From: Microvirga solisilvae
Lineage (GTDB): Bacteria; Pseudomonadota; Alphaproteobacteria; Rhizobiales; Beijerinckiaceae
Assembly: GCF_022808595.1 (NCBI RefSeq)
Contig: NZ_JAKUCN010000009.1
Coordinates: 42,187 to 106,186, forward strand
Length of the DNA: 64,000 nucleotides
Direction of reading: 5' to 3'
The notes under the pieces are model-generated. The model was given only the letters and a program-made list of their open reading frames with translations. It made no database searches and was not told where the DNA came from. Shown one piece after another: positions 34,814 through 43,858 of this stretch (position 1 is the stretch's first letter; every line of letters starts with the position of its first letter). The translations under genes were made by a program, and so were the position numbers.

Positions 34814-35992
34814 CTACGCCTGAGCCCCTACGAAGTCAGCCCACGCCTGCATCATTTCACGCCGCTTTTCCATGAGATCACCGCGCCGGTACGCAGCCTC
34901 AACCTTGTCCTTGATCGCATGAGCTAGGGCCATTTCGGCAACCTCAGACGGAAAATGGGTCACCTCGGCCGCCCAATCTCGGAACGACGAACGGAAGCCG
35001 TGGACCTTTACGGATAGCTTCATGCGCTCCAAAATCTTTGTGAGAGTCATGTCAGAAAATGGTTTGGTTGGGAAACGACCCGGGAAGATATAGCTACTCT
35101 CTGTCGCCGCTTCCTTAGCTCGTTTAAGAATCTCAATGCTTCGGCTACTCAGCGGAACCCGATGAGTGCGGCCTGCCTTCATCCGCTCTGCGGGAATTGT
35201 CCAAAGTGCGTCTTCAAAGGAAACCTCGCTCCATGAAGCCATACGCACTTCACCAGTTCGCGCGGCAGTTAAAATCAGAAATTCCAGTGCCAACTTTGTC
35301 GTCTCAGTAGCACTGTACTCCCTAAGCTGCTTTATGAAGGTGGGAACTTCTCCATAAGGCATAGCCTCATGGTGGTTGTTGCGATCATTCTGCTTCGGCA
35401 GTCCTTTTTTGACCCCGTCTACGGGATTTTCCCCGGAACGGTATCCGGCAACTTTCGCCCAATCCATAACGATCTTGATACGTTGGCAGACACGCCGTGC
35501 CGTTTCGGGTACCGTGAGCCAGATCGGAGACAAGACTTTCAATATCTCGGGCGTTTGGATCTGATCGACACGTGTCTCCCCAAGATGAGGAAATACGTGT
35601 TTTTCGAGGGTATTGAGCCATTGACTAGAATGCTTTCCATTCTTCCAGCTTGGCTTGCGCTCAGCATGAACCTGCTCTGCAGCTTTCCGGAAGGTAGGGA
35701 TATCACGACGCTCTTTCCGCTTTTCGGCTAACGGATCACCGCCGTCCCGTGCGAGCTTCCGGTAGGACAAGGCCTTTTCACGGGCCTCACTGAGGGAGAC
35801 GAGGGAGGTGCCGCCTAGGCCAATGTCCCGCCTCTTGCCATGGACAACTACTCGTAGGAGCCATCGCTTAGCTCCCGAAGGATCGACAACGAGGTAGAGG
35901 CCGTTACCATCGGCATAGCGCCCCGGCTTGTTAAGGTTGCGCACCTGCATGGCGCTGAGCGCCTTGTCTGGATGCTTACCCGTCGCCTTCAT
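34814..35992 (-). CDS. P4-type tyrosine recombinase/integrase
   Basis: A 392-residue integrase. The N-terminal arm-binding DUF4102 domain is clear (LNKPGRYADGNGLYLVVDPSGAKRWLLRV, then GLGGTSLVSLSEARE). The core-binding domain spans roughly 95-195, and the catalytic domain has AARTGEVR (Arg about 245), HGFRSSFRDWA (His about 331, Arg about 334), LAHAIKDKV and AYRRGD (Tyr nucleophile about 367). The length is normal and the catalytic residues are all present, so it is likely active. It reads away from the attR repeat 164 bp upstream. Enzymes of this class integrate into tRNA 3' ends, which fits the tRNA-Ser repeat. Confidence 0.95.
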   Translation of the reverse strand: MKATGKHPDKALSAMQVRNLNKPGRYADGNGLYLVVDPSGAKRWLLRVVVHGKRRDIGLGGTSLVSLSEAREKALSYRKLARDGGDPLAEKRKERRDIPTFRKAAEQVHAERKPSWKNGKHSSQWLNTLEKHVFPHLGETRVDQIQTPEILKVLSPIWLTVPETARRVCQRIKIVMDWAKVAGYRSGENPVDGVKKGLPKQNDRNNHHEAMPYGEVPTFIKQLREYSATETTKLALEFLILTAARTGEVRMASWSEVSFEDALWTIPAERMKAGRTHRVPLSSRSIEILKRAKEAATESSYIFPGRFPTKPFSDMTLTKILERMKLSVKVHGFRSSFRDWAAEVTHFPSEVAEMALAHAIKDKVEAAYRRGDLMEKRREMMQAWADFVGAQA

Positions 35993-36015
35993 GCTGTGTC
36001 CGCCTAACTCAAATG

Positions 36016-36035
36016 CCCCACATTTCAGCCCACAT
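36016..36035. promoter_or_regulatory. Candidate integrase arm-binding repeats
   Basis: CCCCACATTT (36016-36025) and CCCACAT (36029-36035) stand between int and attR. The same 10-mer CCCCACATTT occurs just inside the left end at 6942-6951. Paired short repeats near both att sites are what arm-type sites look like. A nearby inverted pair, CACATC/GATGTG (36031-36050), may be part of the int operator. Confidence 0.4.
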
Positions 36036-36155
36036 CATACTGTGGATGTGATAGCATTTCAATGAACAAGCTTGGACAAGCTGTAACGCTGAACCCCTTG
36101 CTACGTTTAGGTTTTCTGGACAATGTCGGATTTGCTCAGACCATAGAAAGGCGGA

Positions 36156-36172
36156 CGCTCCCTCCGCCATTA
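36156..36172 (+). repeat. attR: 17-bp copy of the tRNA-Ser 3' end
   Basis: CGCTCCCTCCGCCATTA, identical to 6859-6875. The sequence before it is not tRNA-like, so only the 3' fragment is duplicated, as expected after site-specific integration. Confidence 0.88.
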
Positions 36173-36480
36173 TTTAAGTCTCTGAAATAATTAGTTTTCC
36201 TGTTCTAGGCACTCACTCCTAAGTGCCGGATTTCTTGTGCCTATTTCGTAGAAATCGTTCTTTGGCGACACTTCTCTGGACGCCAAAGTGGGCTTTCAGT
36301 CTCTCAATTTTACTTCCATTCTCCACCTGAAAACTACCCAGTCCGGTTGTGGTGCAGATGCAGAAGATGGTCGATTGGACAAATGCTGTGTTGATCAGCT
36401 CAGCCCATCGAGTAGCACCTCGTACCACCTAATCGGAACGGCGCATCGGAACCAAGCGTTGCCATTGTAGGTCTTCCCGG
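36173..36480. other. Intergenic region after attR
   Basis: About 300 bases of host-side DNA between attR and the DUF72 gene. The first 70 bases are AT-rich (TGAAATAATTAGTTTTCC) and weakly resemble the sequence right of the tRNA at 6876-6912. No gene, RNA or clear terminator was found. Confidence 0.45.
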
Positions 36481-37326
36481 ATGATTGGGGGCTTGCAATG
36501 GACTCTAAGCAACAGGAAGAACTGTTTGGGATTTCCTGATGAAGGGACGCAAGACATCTTGGATCCAGACTATCTAGAAGCCCAAGCCCGTACTTCATTA
36601 GTTCGGATCGGAACTGCTGCATGGAGCATTCCGAAGGAGCATTCAGCCCCGTTTCCAGTCATTGGATCTTACCTTGAACGCTACGGTGCTGTCTTCAACG
36701 CGGTCGAAATCAACTCCTCATTCTACCGCCCCCACCGAACGGTCACCTACGAGCGTTGGGCCGCGTCTGTGCCCGAGGAGTTCCGATTTGCCGTGAAGGT
36801 GCCCAAGGCTATCACCCACGAGCATCGGCTGAAGGATGTCGACAACCTGCTGGACCGGTTCCTATCAGAAGTGAGCGGCCTCGGACCCAAGCTCGGGCCG
36901 TTGCTGGTGCAGCTGCCCCCAAGCCTGACGTTCCAGCCTGGCGTTGCTGATCATTTCCTCAAGAATCTAAGAAGTCGGGTTGAGAGCGGCATCGTCTGCG
37001 AGCCGCGGCATCAATCTTGGTTCGTGCCCGAGGTTGAGGCGTTTCTCAACACGCTTCGTATCGCCCGCGTCGCAGCCGACCCAGCCCCGGTCCCAAGTGC
37101 TGGCGAGCCGGGAGGCTGGCGTGGTCTTTCATATTATCGCCTGCACGGCTCGCCCCGGATCTACTACTCTGCTTACAGTTCGGAATATCTGGCAACCAGC
37201 GCGAAGGTACTTGCGAGGGACGCTGCAGCCGGCATTGGCACCTGGTGCATCTTTGACAACACGGCAGCCTTTGCCGCGACGGGTGATGCACTCACGACAA
37301 AGAGCTTGGTGCAGGCCTGCCATTGA
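36481..37326 (+). CDS. DUF72 domain protein
   Basis: About 281 residues of the DUF72 (YecE-like) TIM-barrel family, of unknown activity. It has VRIGTAAWSIP, the strong VEINSSFYRPH motif, FRFAVKVPKAITHEHRL, LGPLLVQLPPSL, VCEPRHQSW, YYRLHGSPRIYY and WCIFDNTAAFAA. The N-terminal 15 residues read from the ATG at 36481 look unnatural. A second ATG at 36498 in another frame (MDSKQQEELFG) would join smoothly after a one-base shift near 36530, so the 5' end may carry a frameshift or an error. It is the first host gene after the island. Confidence 0.88.
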   Translation: MIGGLQWTLSNRKNCLGFPDEGTQDILDPDYLEAQARTSLVRIGTAAWSIPKEHSAPFPVIGSYLERYGAVFNAVEINSSFYRPHRTVTYERWAASVPEEFRFAVKVPKAITHEHRLKDVDNLLDRFLSEVSGLGPKLGPLLVQLPPSLTFQPGVADHFLKNLRSRVESGIVCEPRHQSWFVPEVEAFLNTLRIARVAADPAPVPSAGEPGGWRGLSYYRLHGSPRIYYSAYSSEYLATSAKVLARDAAAGIGTWCIFDNTAAFAATGDALTTKSLVQACH

Positions 37327-37484
37327 AGACCTCCGTCTGTCAGCGGCTTTGCAGGCACCGACAACGCTCCAGGATAGTGAGGCCATCATATCCAGTCGCA
37401 ACGATAAACGACGCGGGTGTATCTTCAAGGTGTTCGCAGACGATGCGGTCGACAGCGCATTTCTGCGCCACCCGCGCAGGATCG

Positions 37485-38147
37485 TTAGTGACCGGTCGCA
37501 GCATGGGGAGCGGCTACTGGTTTTGACTCCGGTGATCCCCGCTCCCGCAGGTAGATGCCGAGCACCAGCAGCACAGCGATTGATAGGAACTCGCTCTGCC
37601 AGTTCTGGAAACTTTCATACCAAAACTCCGGCTCCGCCAGGGTGCTGATCATGGTCTGCGGCGGCTGCCGGTGTTGAAGCGCCTCCTCGTTCATACGGCG
37701 TGTGCTCCCTGCCAGATGCAGCCAGAACGAGGCGAGAAAGAGCGTAACCAGCGCGATACTAAGGGAATGCGAGTAGAGCTTCAGCAACAATCCACCGCGG
37801 TGGACGGGCCAAGGTGCATTCGGATCATTACGATGAGCAGACGGCGCTTCATCCTCCGGGTTTTCCTCATCCGGCTTCTTAGATTCCGAGGCGCCCTTCT
37901 GGAACAGGAAAACGGTGAGCAAAACATATGCACCCATCTGGAGGAATTCGCTCTCCCAGTTCTCGAATACGGCGGATATGAAATGCCCGCTGCGCAAATA
38001 GGGCAGAAAGCCGATGGCAGGGAGCTCGTGAAGACGGAGTTCCTCAGCATGCGCCCTCCATCCGGTGAGCGCCTGGCCGACGAGCGACAACAGAAACAGG
38101 GCAAACAAGGTGATGGATAGCCCATTGTCACGCAGGAACTGCCGCAT
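37485..38147 (-). CDS. DUF6766-like membrane protein
   Basis: A 220-residue inner-membrane protein made of two similar halves. Each has a span followed by a W-rich loop: LSITLFALFLLSLVGQALTGW with FENWESEFLQMGAYVLLTVFLFQKGASESKKP, then LSIALVTLFLASFWLHLAGS with FQNWQSEFLSIAVLLVLGIYLRERGSPESKP. This internal duplication and the repeated F-x-N-W-x-S-E-F-L signature are typical of DUF6766 proteins. The ATG at 38147 has GAGG eight bases upstream; the frame extends to 38210. No biochemical role is known. Confidence 0.8.
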   Translation of the reverse strand: MRQFLRDNGLSITLFALFLLSLVGQALTGWRAHAEELRLHELPAIGFLPYLRSGHFISAVFENWESEFLQMGAYVLLTVFLFQKGASESKKPDEENPEDEAPSAHRNDPNAPWPVHRGGLLLKLYSHSLSIALVTLFLASFWLHLAGSTRRMNEEALQHRQPPQTMISTLAEPEFWYESFQNWQSEFLSIAVLLVLGIYLRERGSPESKPVAAPHAATGH

Positions 38148-38623
38148 ATGCCCGACCTCACGCAAATACTGCCCCGGTTGGATAACGCGATACGGAGATC
38201 TCGGTTTCAAAGCCTTGACCTAAGGAGCATTCGTCCAGGGAAGGGGCCGAGCGAAAACCGCCTATTCCGGTTGGGCATGGCAGGCAAGTCGGCGTACGTT
38301 CACTTTAATCAGTGGCCGCGTTCAGTTCGAAAGTAGAACTCTGACAAAGGTCTGGAAGGTGCCAGATCCGGACAATCCAATGCGGAGCCCGGCATATTTC
38401 TTAATCCTAACTTGCCGCAAGGAACTACAGATACGCGTGTTCCCTGGCCGACAGTGCTTCAACGCTCCCGCTCAGTTGCTGCTGCGGTCGCACCAGATCA
38501 GATGCCGCTTCGGCCAAGCCTATGAATTGAGAGTTATGACGCGGCGTATCTCAAAATCGGATTGGAAACGCGCCACGCTCTGGGTCGGCTTTCATCCCAA
38601 GGTGCCTGATGGCCTGATGTGCA
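38148..38623. other. Intergenic region between membrane-protein and uvrA genes
   Basis: About 475 bases. One open frame (38359-38748, plus strand) runs antisense into the 3' end of the UvrA gene; its composition is not protein-like and it lacks a ribosome site. I see no RNA gene or repeat. Confidence 0.45.
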
Positions 38624-41122
38624 TCAAACGAGAGCTCGCGACAAATAACGTGCCGTCCGGCTGCCTGATGCTTTTGCCACTTCGATTGGCGGCCCCGATG
38701 CGACCACCTGCCCGCCCTCGTCACCAGCTCCCGGGCCAAGATCCATGATCCAGTCACTTCTCGCGGCAACGTGCATGTTATGCTCGACCACGATGACCGT
38801 GTTGCCGGCTTCGACCAGCCCATCGAGCTGAGCCACCAGTCTCTCGACATCGGCGGGATGCAATCCGGTCGTCGGCTCATCGAGGACATAGAGCGTATCG
38901 CCGCGCTGAATCCGTTGAAGCTCGCTCGCAAGCTTGATCCGTTGCGCTTCCCCGCCGGACAATTCGGTCGCGGGTTGTCCCAGCCGCAGATAGCCCAGAC
39001 CCACCTCGCGCACGATCGTGAGCGAACGATGGAGAGCCGGCTCGTCGGCGAAAAACTCCCAGGCCGCATCGACCGTCATTCCGAGCACGTCGGCGATGGA
39101 TTTGTCCCGGTATTTGATCTTGAGCGTGTCGGCATTGTACCGGGCTCCGTGACAGGTCGGGCATGGAGCGTAGACGCTCGGCAGGAACAGCAGTTCGACC
39201 ATCACGAAGCCTTCGCCTTCGCAATGCGGGCAGCGGCCCTTGGCGACGTTGAAGGAAAAGCGTCCCGCGTCGTAGCGGCGGGCGCGAGCCTGCTTGGTCG
39301 CGGCAAACAGCTTGCGAACGTGATCGAAAAGACCGGTATAGGTTGCCAGGTTCGAACGCGGCGTGCGCCCGATCGCCTTCTGATCGACCCGCACTAAACG
39401 CTTGATTCCTTCCATGCCGCTGACGATCCTGCCCTCGCTGGCCATTATCGCTGCCTGTTCCAGTTCCTCGCCCTCTTCATCCGGCTCAGGGATATCGTGG
39501 CCCATATGCTCCGCCACCAGTTCGACCAGTGCCTGGCTGACCAGGCTCGATTTGCCTGAGCCGGATACGCCCGTCACGGTCGTGAGCACGCCCAAGGGAA
39601 ATGCGACGTCGAGCTCGTGCAGGTTGTTGCGGGTCACCCCGGCGAGGCGCAGCCAGCCTTTCGGTGGGCGCACATCCCGAGGCGGGAGAGAGCTTTCGCC
39701 GAACAAGAAACGCCGTGTCTGCGACGTCTCCACCTGCCTGAGCCCGTCCGGTGGACCGCTATAGACCACATGGCCGCCCTGCTCTCCCGCGCCGGGGCCA
39801 ACATCGACGATCCAATCGGCATGACGGATGACATCGAGATTGTGCTCAACCACGAACTGCGAATTCCCGGACGCCTTCAGTTGCCCGAGCGCATTCAGCA
39901 GCGCCTCCGTATCTGCCGGATGAAGCCCAGCCGACGGCTCATCGAGCACATAGACCACGCCGAAGAGATTGGAGCGCACCTGCGTGGCCAGCCGCAGCCG
40001 CTGGAGTTCGCCGGGCGAAAGCGTCGGGGTGCTGCGGTCGACGGAGAGATAGCCGAGTCCGAGATCGAGCATGACCTTAAGCCGGGCAACGAGATCTTGC
40101 GCGATGCGCTGGGTGACAACCGCCTTTTCCGGATGCTCCGCCTCGATCTTGGTCAGACGAGGGGCCTTCCCATCCGCATAGGGTCGGAAGATATCGGCAA
40201 GACGGACGAGTGGCAGACTGGAGAGATCGGCGATGTCCAGCCCTGCAAACTTGACGGACAGAGATTCCGGCCGAAGGCGCTTGCCGTGACAGAGCGGGCA
40301 TTCGGTGCTCACCATATACTGTGCCACGCGCCGCTTCATCAGCGGGCTTTGCGTGGTGGCGAAGGTGTGCAGAACATGGCGCTTGGCGCTCGTGAACGTG
40401 CCCTGATAAGCCGGCTCTTCCTTGCGCTTGAGCGCGCGCCGAACCTCCGCTTGAGTGTATCCCGGATAGACAGGAACGGTCGGCTGCTCATCGGTGAAAA
40501 GAAGCCAGTTGCGATCCTTCTTGGGCAGGTCCCGCCACGGCCGATCCACGTCGAAACCGAGCGTGGTCGCGATATCGCGCAGGTTCTGGCCATGCCAGGC
40601 AGTCGGCCAAGCGGCGATCGCCCGTTCGCGAATGGTCAGCGTGTTGTCCGGCACCATCGACTGCTCGGTGACCTCATAGACCCGACCAAGGCCGTGGCAC
40701 CGGGGACAAGCCCCCTCGGGCGTATTAGCCGAGAACGACTCGGCATAGAGGATCGATTGCCCGCGCGGATAGTCGCCAGCCCGGGAGTAGAGCATGCGCA
40801 GCAGGTTGGACAAGGTTGTGACGCTGCCCACCGAGGAACGCGTGGTCGGCGACCCGCGCTGCTGCTGAAGCGCGACGGCAGGTGGCAAACCGTCGACATC
40901 GTCCACATCGGGGACGGGCATCTGATGAAACAGCCGTCTGGCATATGGGGACACCGACTCGAGATATCGACGCTGCGCCTCGGCATAAAGGGTTCCAAAG
41001 GCCAGCGAAGACTTGCCGGAGCCGGACACGCCCGTGAAAACAACCAGAGCATCGCGCGGAATCTCAAGATCGATATTCTTGAGGTTGTGCTCGCGAGCCC
41101 CCCGCACGCGGACGAAACTCAT
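38624..41122 (-). CDS. uvrA: UvrA-family excinuclease ATPase (short, UvrA2-like)
   Basis: About 832 residues; housekeeping UvrA is about 950-970, so this is a shorter paralogue lacking part of the insertion domains. Two ABC modules are complete: [35 protein letters not shown] and [15 protein letters not shown] for the P-loops; [14 protein letters not shown] and [16 protein letters not shown] for the signatures; [12 protein letters not shown] and [12 protein letters not shown] for Walker B. Zinc-finger modules [16 protein letters not shown] and [17 protein letters not shown] are present. It would recognise bulky DNA lesions or act as a drug-resistance type UvrA2. I place the start at 41122, where AGGA precedes the ATG; the frame extends to 41218. 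Confidence 0.9.
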   Translation of the reverse strand: MSFVRVRGAREHNLKNIDLEIPRDALVVFTGVSGSGKSSLAFGTLYAEAQRRYLESVSPYARRLFHQMPVPDVDDVDGLPPAVALQQQRGSPTTRSSVGSVTTLSNLLRMLYSRAGDYPRGQSILYAESFSANTPEGACPRCHGLGRVYEVTEQSMVPDNTLTIRERAIAAWPTAWHGQNLRDIATTLGFDVDRPWRDLPKKDRNWLLFTDEQPTVPVYPGYTQAEVRRALKRKEEPAYQGTFTSAKRHVLHTFATTQSPLMKRRVAQYMVSTECPLCHGKRLRPESLSVKFAGLDIADLSSLPLVRLADIFRPYADGKAPRLTKIEAEHPEKAVVTQRIAQDLVARLKVMLDLGLGYLSVDRSTPTLSPGELQRLRLATQVRSNLFGVVYVLDEPSAGLHPADTEALLNALGQLKASGNSQFVVEHNLDVIRHADWIVDVGPGAGEQGGHVVYSGPPDGLRQVETSQTRRFLFGESSLPPRDVRPPKGWLRLAGVTRNNLHELDVAFPLGVLTTVTGVSGSGKSSLVSQALVELVAEHMGHDIPEPDEEGEELEQAAIMASEGRIVSGMEGIKRLVRVDQKAIGRTPRSNLATYTGLFDHVRKLFAATKQARARRYDAGRFSFNVAKGRCPHCEGEGFVMVELLFLPSVYAPCPTCHGARYNADTLKIKYRDKSIADVLGMTVDAAWEFFADEPALHRSLTIVREVGLGYLRLGQPATELSGGEAQRIKLASELQRIQRGDTLYVLDEPTTGLHPADVERLVAQLDGLVEAGNTVIVVEHNMHVAARSDWIMDLGPGAGDEGGQVVASGPPIEVAKASGSRTARYLSRALV

Positions 41123-41637
41123 TCGTTCCTGCATAGCCATCGGTGAAGTGTGCTTAAGAGCTTTCGGCATCGGACGGCCTGATGAGTGTCGGATCCGGGA
41201 ACATCTAGGGTGATCCAACGTCTCGCCAGAGGAATGGTTTCCATGTCAGCGCGTATAGCCTTGTGATGGAGTGCCACCGGAAGTGGCTGGCCGTTCGGGC
41301 AGATGCCACCGGGGCAAGAAATCCAGAATGTATCTAAGTCCGTGGCACTTTATGATCTTGCGAGTGCAGGGAACCAGGATTCCGCCTTAGAGGATCTGTT
41401 GGAAATAGTGCGGACGAATGCCAGGCTTGCGCATGGTCATACCAGTCCATAAGGGTATAGATCGTTATGACCCGCCATAAGGATCACCCTCGGTGCCCGC
41501 CAAGTTCGTCCGCAGTGTCTCTCGCCCGTCCGAGTTGACTGGGCTGATTGATGAGAAGATCGACAGCGATCACTGCCGCAGTGCCCATGAGGTTATCCAT
41601 ACCCTCTGCCGGCTAGCCGAACGGGGGCAACAGGAGA
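41123..41637. other. Intergenic region between uvrA and histidine kinase genes
   Basis: About 515 bases between divergent genes. It contains no supported gene; short frames here only overlap the start of the kinase gene. Promoters for both genes must lie in it, but no clear box was found. Confidence 0.45.
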
Positions 41638-43518
41638 ATGGCAGTCAGCAGAAGTGGGCAACCGGCGGGCGCGATGCCCGCTAACCTTCTCGCAACCGGT
41701 AAGGGCTTTCTGATCGGCGGCGGCACCATGGGCGCTCGCATTCGAGCGCGCGATTGGACGGCGACCCCGCTTGGCCCGCTCGAGGCGTGGCCACAGAGTT
41801 TGCGCACGGCCCTGAGCATGGTGCTGAACGCCAAATTTCCAGCCTGCATCGCTTGGGGTAGCGATCTCACGTTGCTCTACAACGACGCCTACCAACCAAT
41901 CCTTGGCGTCAGACCGGATGCACTTGGCCGGCCCTTTCCCGAAGTCTGGTCGGAGCTATGGCCAGCACTCGGCCCGATCCTGCACCGAGCCCTCGACGGC
42001 GAAACAGCCTACGATGAAAACATGCCGCTGACGATGCAGCGCACCGGCTCTCCGGAGGACACATGGTGGAGTTACAGCTGCTCCCCGATCCGCGACGAGA
42101 CCGGTGGCATCGGCGGCGTGTTGTGCCTCCTGTATGAGACGACTGCGGAAGTGAAGGCGCGGGTCGTGGTTCAGGCCGAGAAAGAGCGCCTGCGCAGCAT
42201 CTTTGAGCAGACAGCGGCTGGGATCGCGCAATGTGATCTCACCGGGCGCTACACCCTCGTAAACCAGCGTATATGCGACATCCTTGGCTACAGCGAGGCT
42301 GAACTGTTGGGCATGCGGATACAGGACGTCACCCATCCTGACGACTGGTCTCGCAATCTCCCCCTCTTCCAGCAAGCGGTGGAGGACGGCGCGAGCTTCG
42401 TGATCGAGAAGCGCTACGTGCGCAAAGACGGCTCGTCTGTATGGGTGAATAATTCCGTCTCACCACTTCGCGATCCTGCTGGCCGGGTGCAGCAAATCAC
42501 TGCAATCACAACCGACATCATGGAACGCAAGCGCGCCGAGGAGGGCGAGCGGCGGCTCGCGGCGATTATCGAGTCTTCTGAAGATGCCATCCTGAGTATA
42601 GACCTCAACGGTATTGTCACGAGCTGGAATAAGGGTGCAGAGCGGCTCTATGGCTATCAGACTGCAGAGATGATCGGCCAGCCTGTCACGATCCTGCTCC
42701 CCAAGGATCGGCAGGACGAGGAGATGAGCATTCTCGAACGGATCAGCCAGGACGAGCACGTTCACCACTATGAAACCGTTCGCCAACACGAGAATGGGAG
42801 TCTGGTCGAGATTTCATTGACGGTTTCGCCCATCAGGGATGCGCATGGCAAAGTCATTGGCGCGTCAAAGGTCGCCCGCGACATCACGGAGCGCAGGAGG
42901 GCCGAGCGCCTGCAAGGCATCCTGATGCACGAGCTGAACCATCGAATTAAGAATACGCTTGCCATGGTGCAGGCCATCGCGCGGCAGACCTTCCGCGACA
43001 GTGAGGGACACAGCATAGTACGCGAGACGTTCGAGGCGCGCTTGCTCGCTCTGTCCAACGCCCACGATCTACTCACGCGCGAGAAGTGGGATGGGGCCGA
43101 ACTGTCCGAGGTCATCGCTAACGTCCTCGCCCCCTATCAGCGCGAGCGCTTCGAGATCAATGGACCAGAGCTTCGCCTAACGACAAGGGTAGCTTTGGCC
43201 CTGACGCTTGCGCTGCATGAATTGGCAACCAATGCCGCCAAGTATGGCGCTCTGTCGGCTCCTGCAGGCAGGGTCGCGATTACATGGGCGGTCAGACCCG
43301 GCGATCCGCCGCATCTCACCTTCCGCTGGCAGGAGCGTGGTGGCCCACTGGTTTCGCCTCCGGCCCGAACGGGCTTTGGGTCACGCCTGATCGAGCGCAG
43401 TTTGGCTGCGGAACTCGGAGGTAAGGTCCAGATCACCTATGACCCGGCAGGAGTGGTGTGCGAGGTGAGCGCGAACCTGACCGATGAGACGGGAACCAAC
43501 GCAAAGGACGATGCCTAG
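41638..43518 (+). CDS. PAS-domain HWE-family sensor histidine kinase
   Basis: A soluble 626-residue sensor kinase. The N-terminal domain has TPLGPLEAWPQSLRTALSMVL and IAWGSDLTLLYNDAY, then come two PAS/PAC units (FEQTAAGIAQCDLTGRYTLVNQ and IESSEDAILSIDLNGIVTSWNKGAERLYGY, each ending in a D-I-T-E/M-E-R linker). The phospho-acceptor block is LMHELNHRIKNTLAMVQAIARQT (His about 431). The ATP-binding domain has ALHELATNAAKYGALS (N box, about 528), the family W-x-E (FRWQERGG) and GFGSRLIERSL. HWE kinases are common in Hyphomicrobiales and often answer light or general stress signals. The start is uncertain: ATGs at 41674 and 41728 are also possible. No response regulator is adjacent. Confidence 0.92.
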   Translation: MAVSRSGQPAGAMPANLLATGKGFLIGGGTMGARIRARDWTATPLGPLEAWPQSLRTALSMVLNAKFPACIAWGSDLTLLYNDAYQPILGVRPDALGRPFPEVWSELWPALGPILHRALDGETAYDENMPLTMQRTGSPEDTWWSYSCSPIRDETGGIGGVLCLLYETTAEVKARVVVQAEKERLRSIFEQTAAGIAQCDLTGRYTLVNQRICDILGYSEAELLGMRIQDVTHPDDWSRNLPLFQQAVEDGASFVIEKRYVRKDGSSVWVNNSVSPLRDPAGRVQQITAITTDIMERKRAEEGERRLAAIIESSEDAILSIDLNGIVTSWNKGAERLYGYQTAEMIGQPVTILLPKDRQDEEMSILERISQDEHVHHYETVRQHENGSLVEISLTVSPIRDAHGKVIGASKVARDITERRRAERLQGILMHELNHRIKNTLAMVQAIARQTFRDSEGHSIVRETFEARLLALSNAHDLLTREKWDGAELSEVIANVLAPYQRERFEINGPELRLTTRVALALTLALHELATNAAKYGALSAPAGRVAITWAVRPGDPPHLTFRWQERGGPLVSPPARTGFGSRLIERSLAAELGGKVQITYDPAGVVCEVSANLTDETGTNAKDDA

Positions 43519-43858
43519 ATCTCGAGCCCGACAGAGATCGGACTTCTTGTAGGCGATCGCGCCAATAAGGGGACGATCAAGCCTATCGTTCTCACTAAGC
43601 CATCTTCCAGTTCATCTTGGCGGCTCCCAAAAAGGTCAGGAGTGGGTCAGTTGTGGACTTCTGCGGCTTGCCACGAAAGTCCACTTAGCTCTGGCACTCG
43701 GAAACTCTCTGTGACCGCTGACCATAACGGAAAGCCACTACAGGCATGTGAGCGATCAGAACTATCTACGAATTTGTAAGTGCCCGAATAAAAGGATCTC
43801 CTCGTCAACAACATTGAACCAGACCGACCCAACATGGGCACCGGACCCTGAACACGGT
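43519..43858. other. Intergenic region between kinase and aldehyde dehydrogenase genes
   Basis: About 340 bases between convergent genes, with no supported gene. I saw no terminator with a clear T run. Confidence 0.4.

Larger units (their letters stand above)
6859..36172. mobile_element. tRNA-Ser-integrated genomic island, about 29.3 kb
   Basis: Bounded by exact 17-bp repeats, one being the 3' end of an intact tRNA-Ser gene. It has a P4-type tyrosine integrase and an AlpA-type regulator at the right end. Gene content changes sharply at both repeats: host genes outside, and mainly defence, RTX, recombinase and unknown genes inside. Several inner genes (20591-21217, 28380-29195) are visibly AT-rich beside GC-rich flanks. 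No conjugation genes were seen, so it is more likely mobilised or satellite-like than self-transmissible. The integrase is at the end distal to the tRNA, which is less common for such islands. The element may be composite, since a serine resolvase lies inside. Confidence 0.85.

Noticed and set aside
36156..36172. Second tRNA-Ser gene
   Set aside because: Only the last 17 bases are present; no T loop, anticodon or D arm precedes them.
38359..38748. Plus-strand frame of 129 residues
   Set aside because: Antisense to the 3' end of the UvrA gene, without domain, signal or ribosome site.
39617..41146. 509-residue plus-strand frame
   Set aside because: Antisense shadow of the UvrA gene in a GC-rich region.
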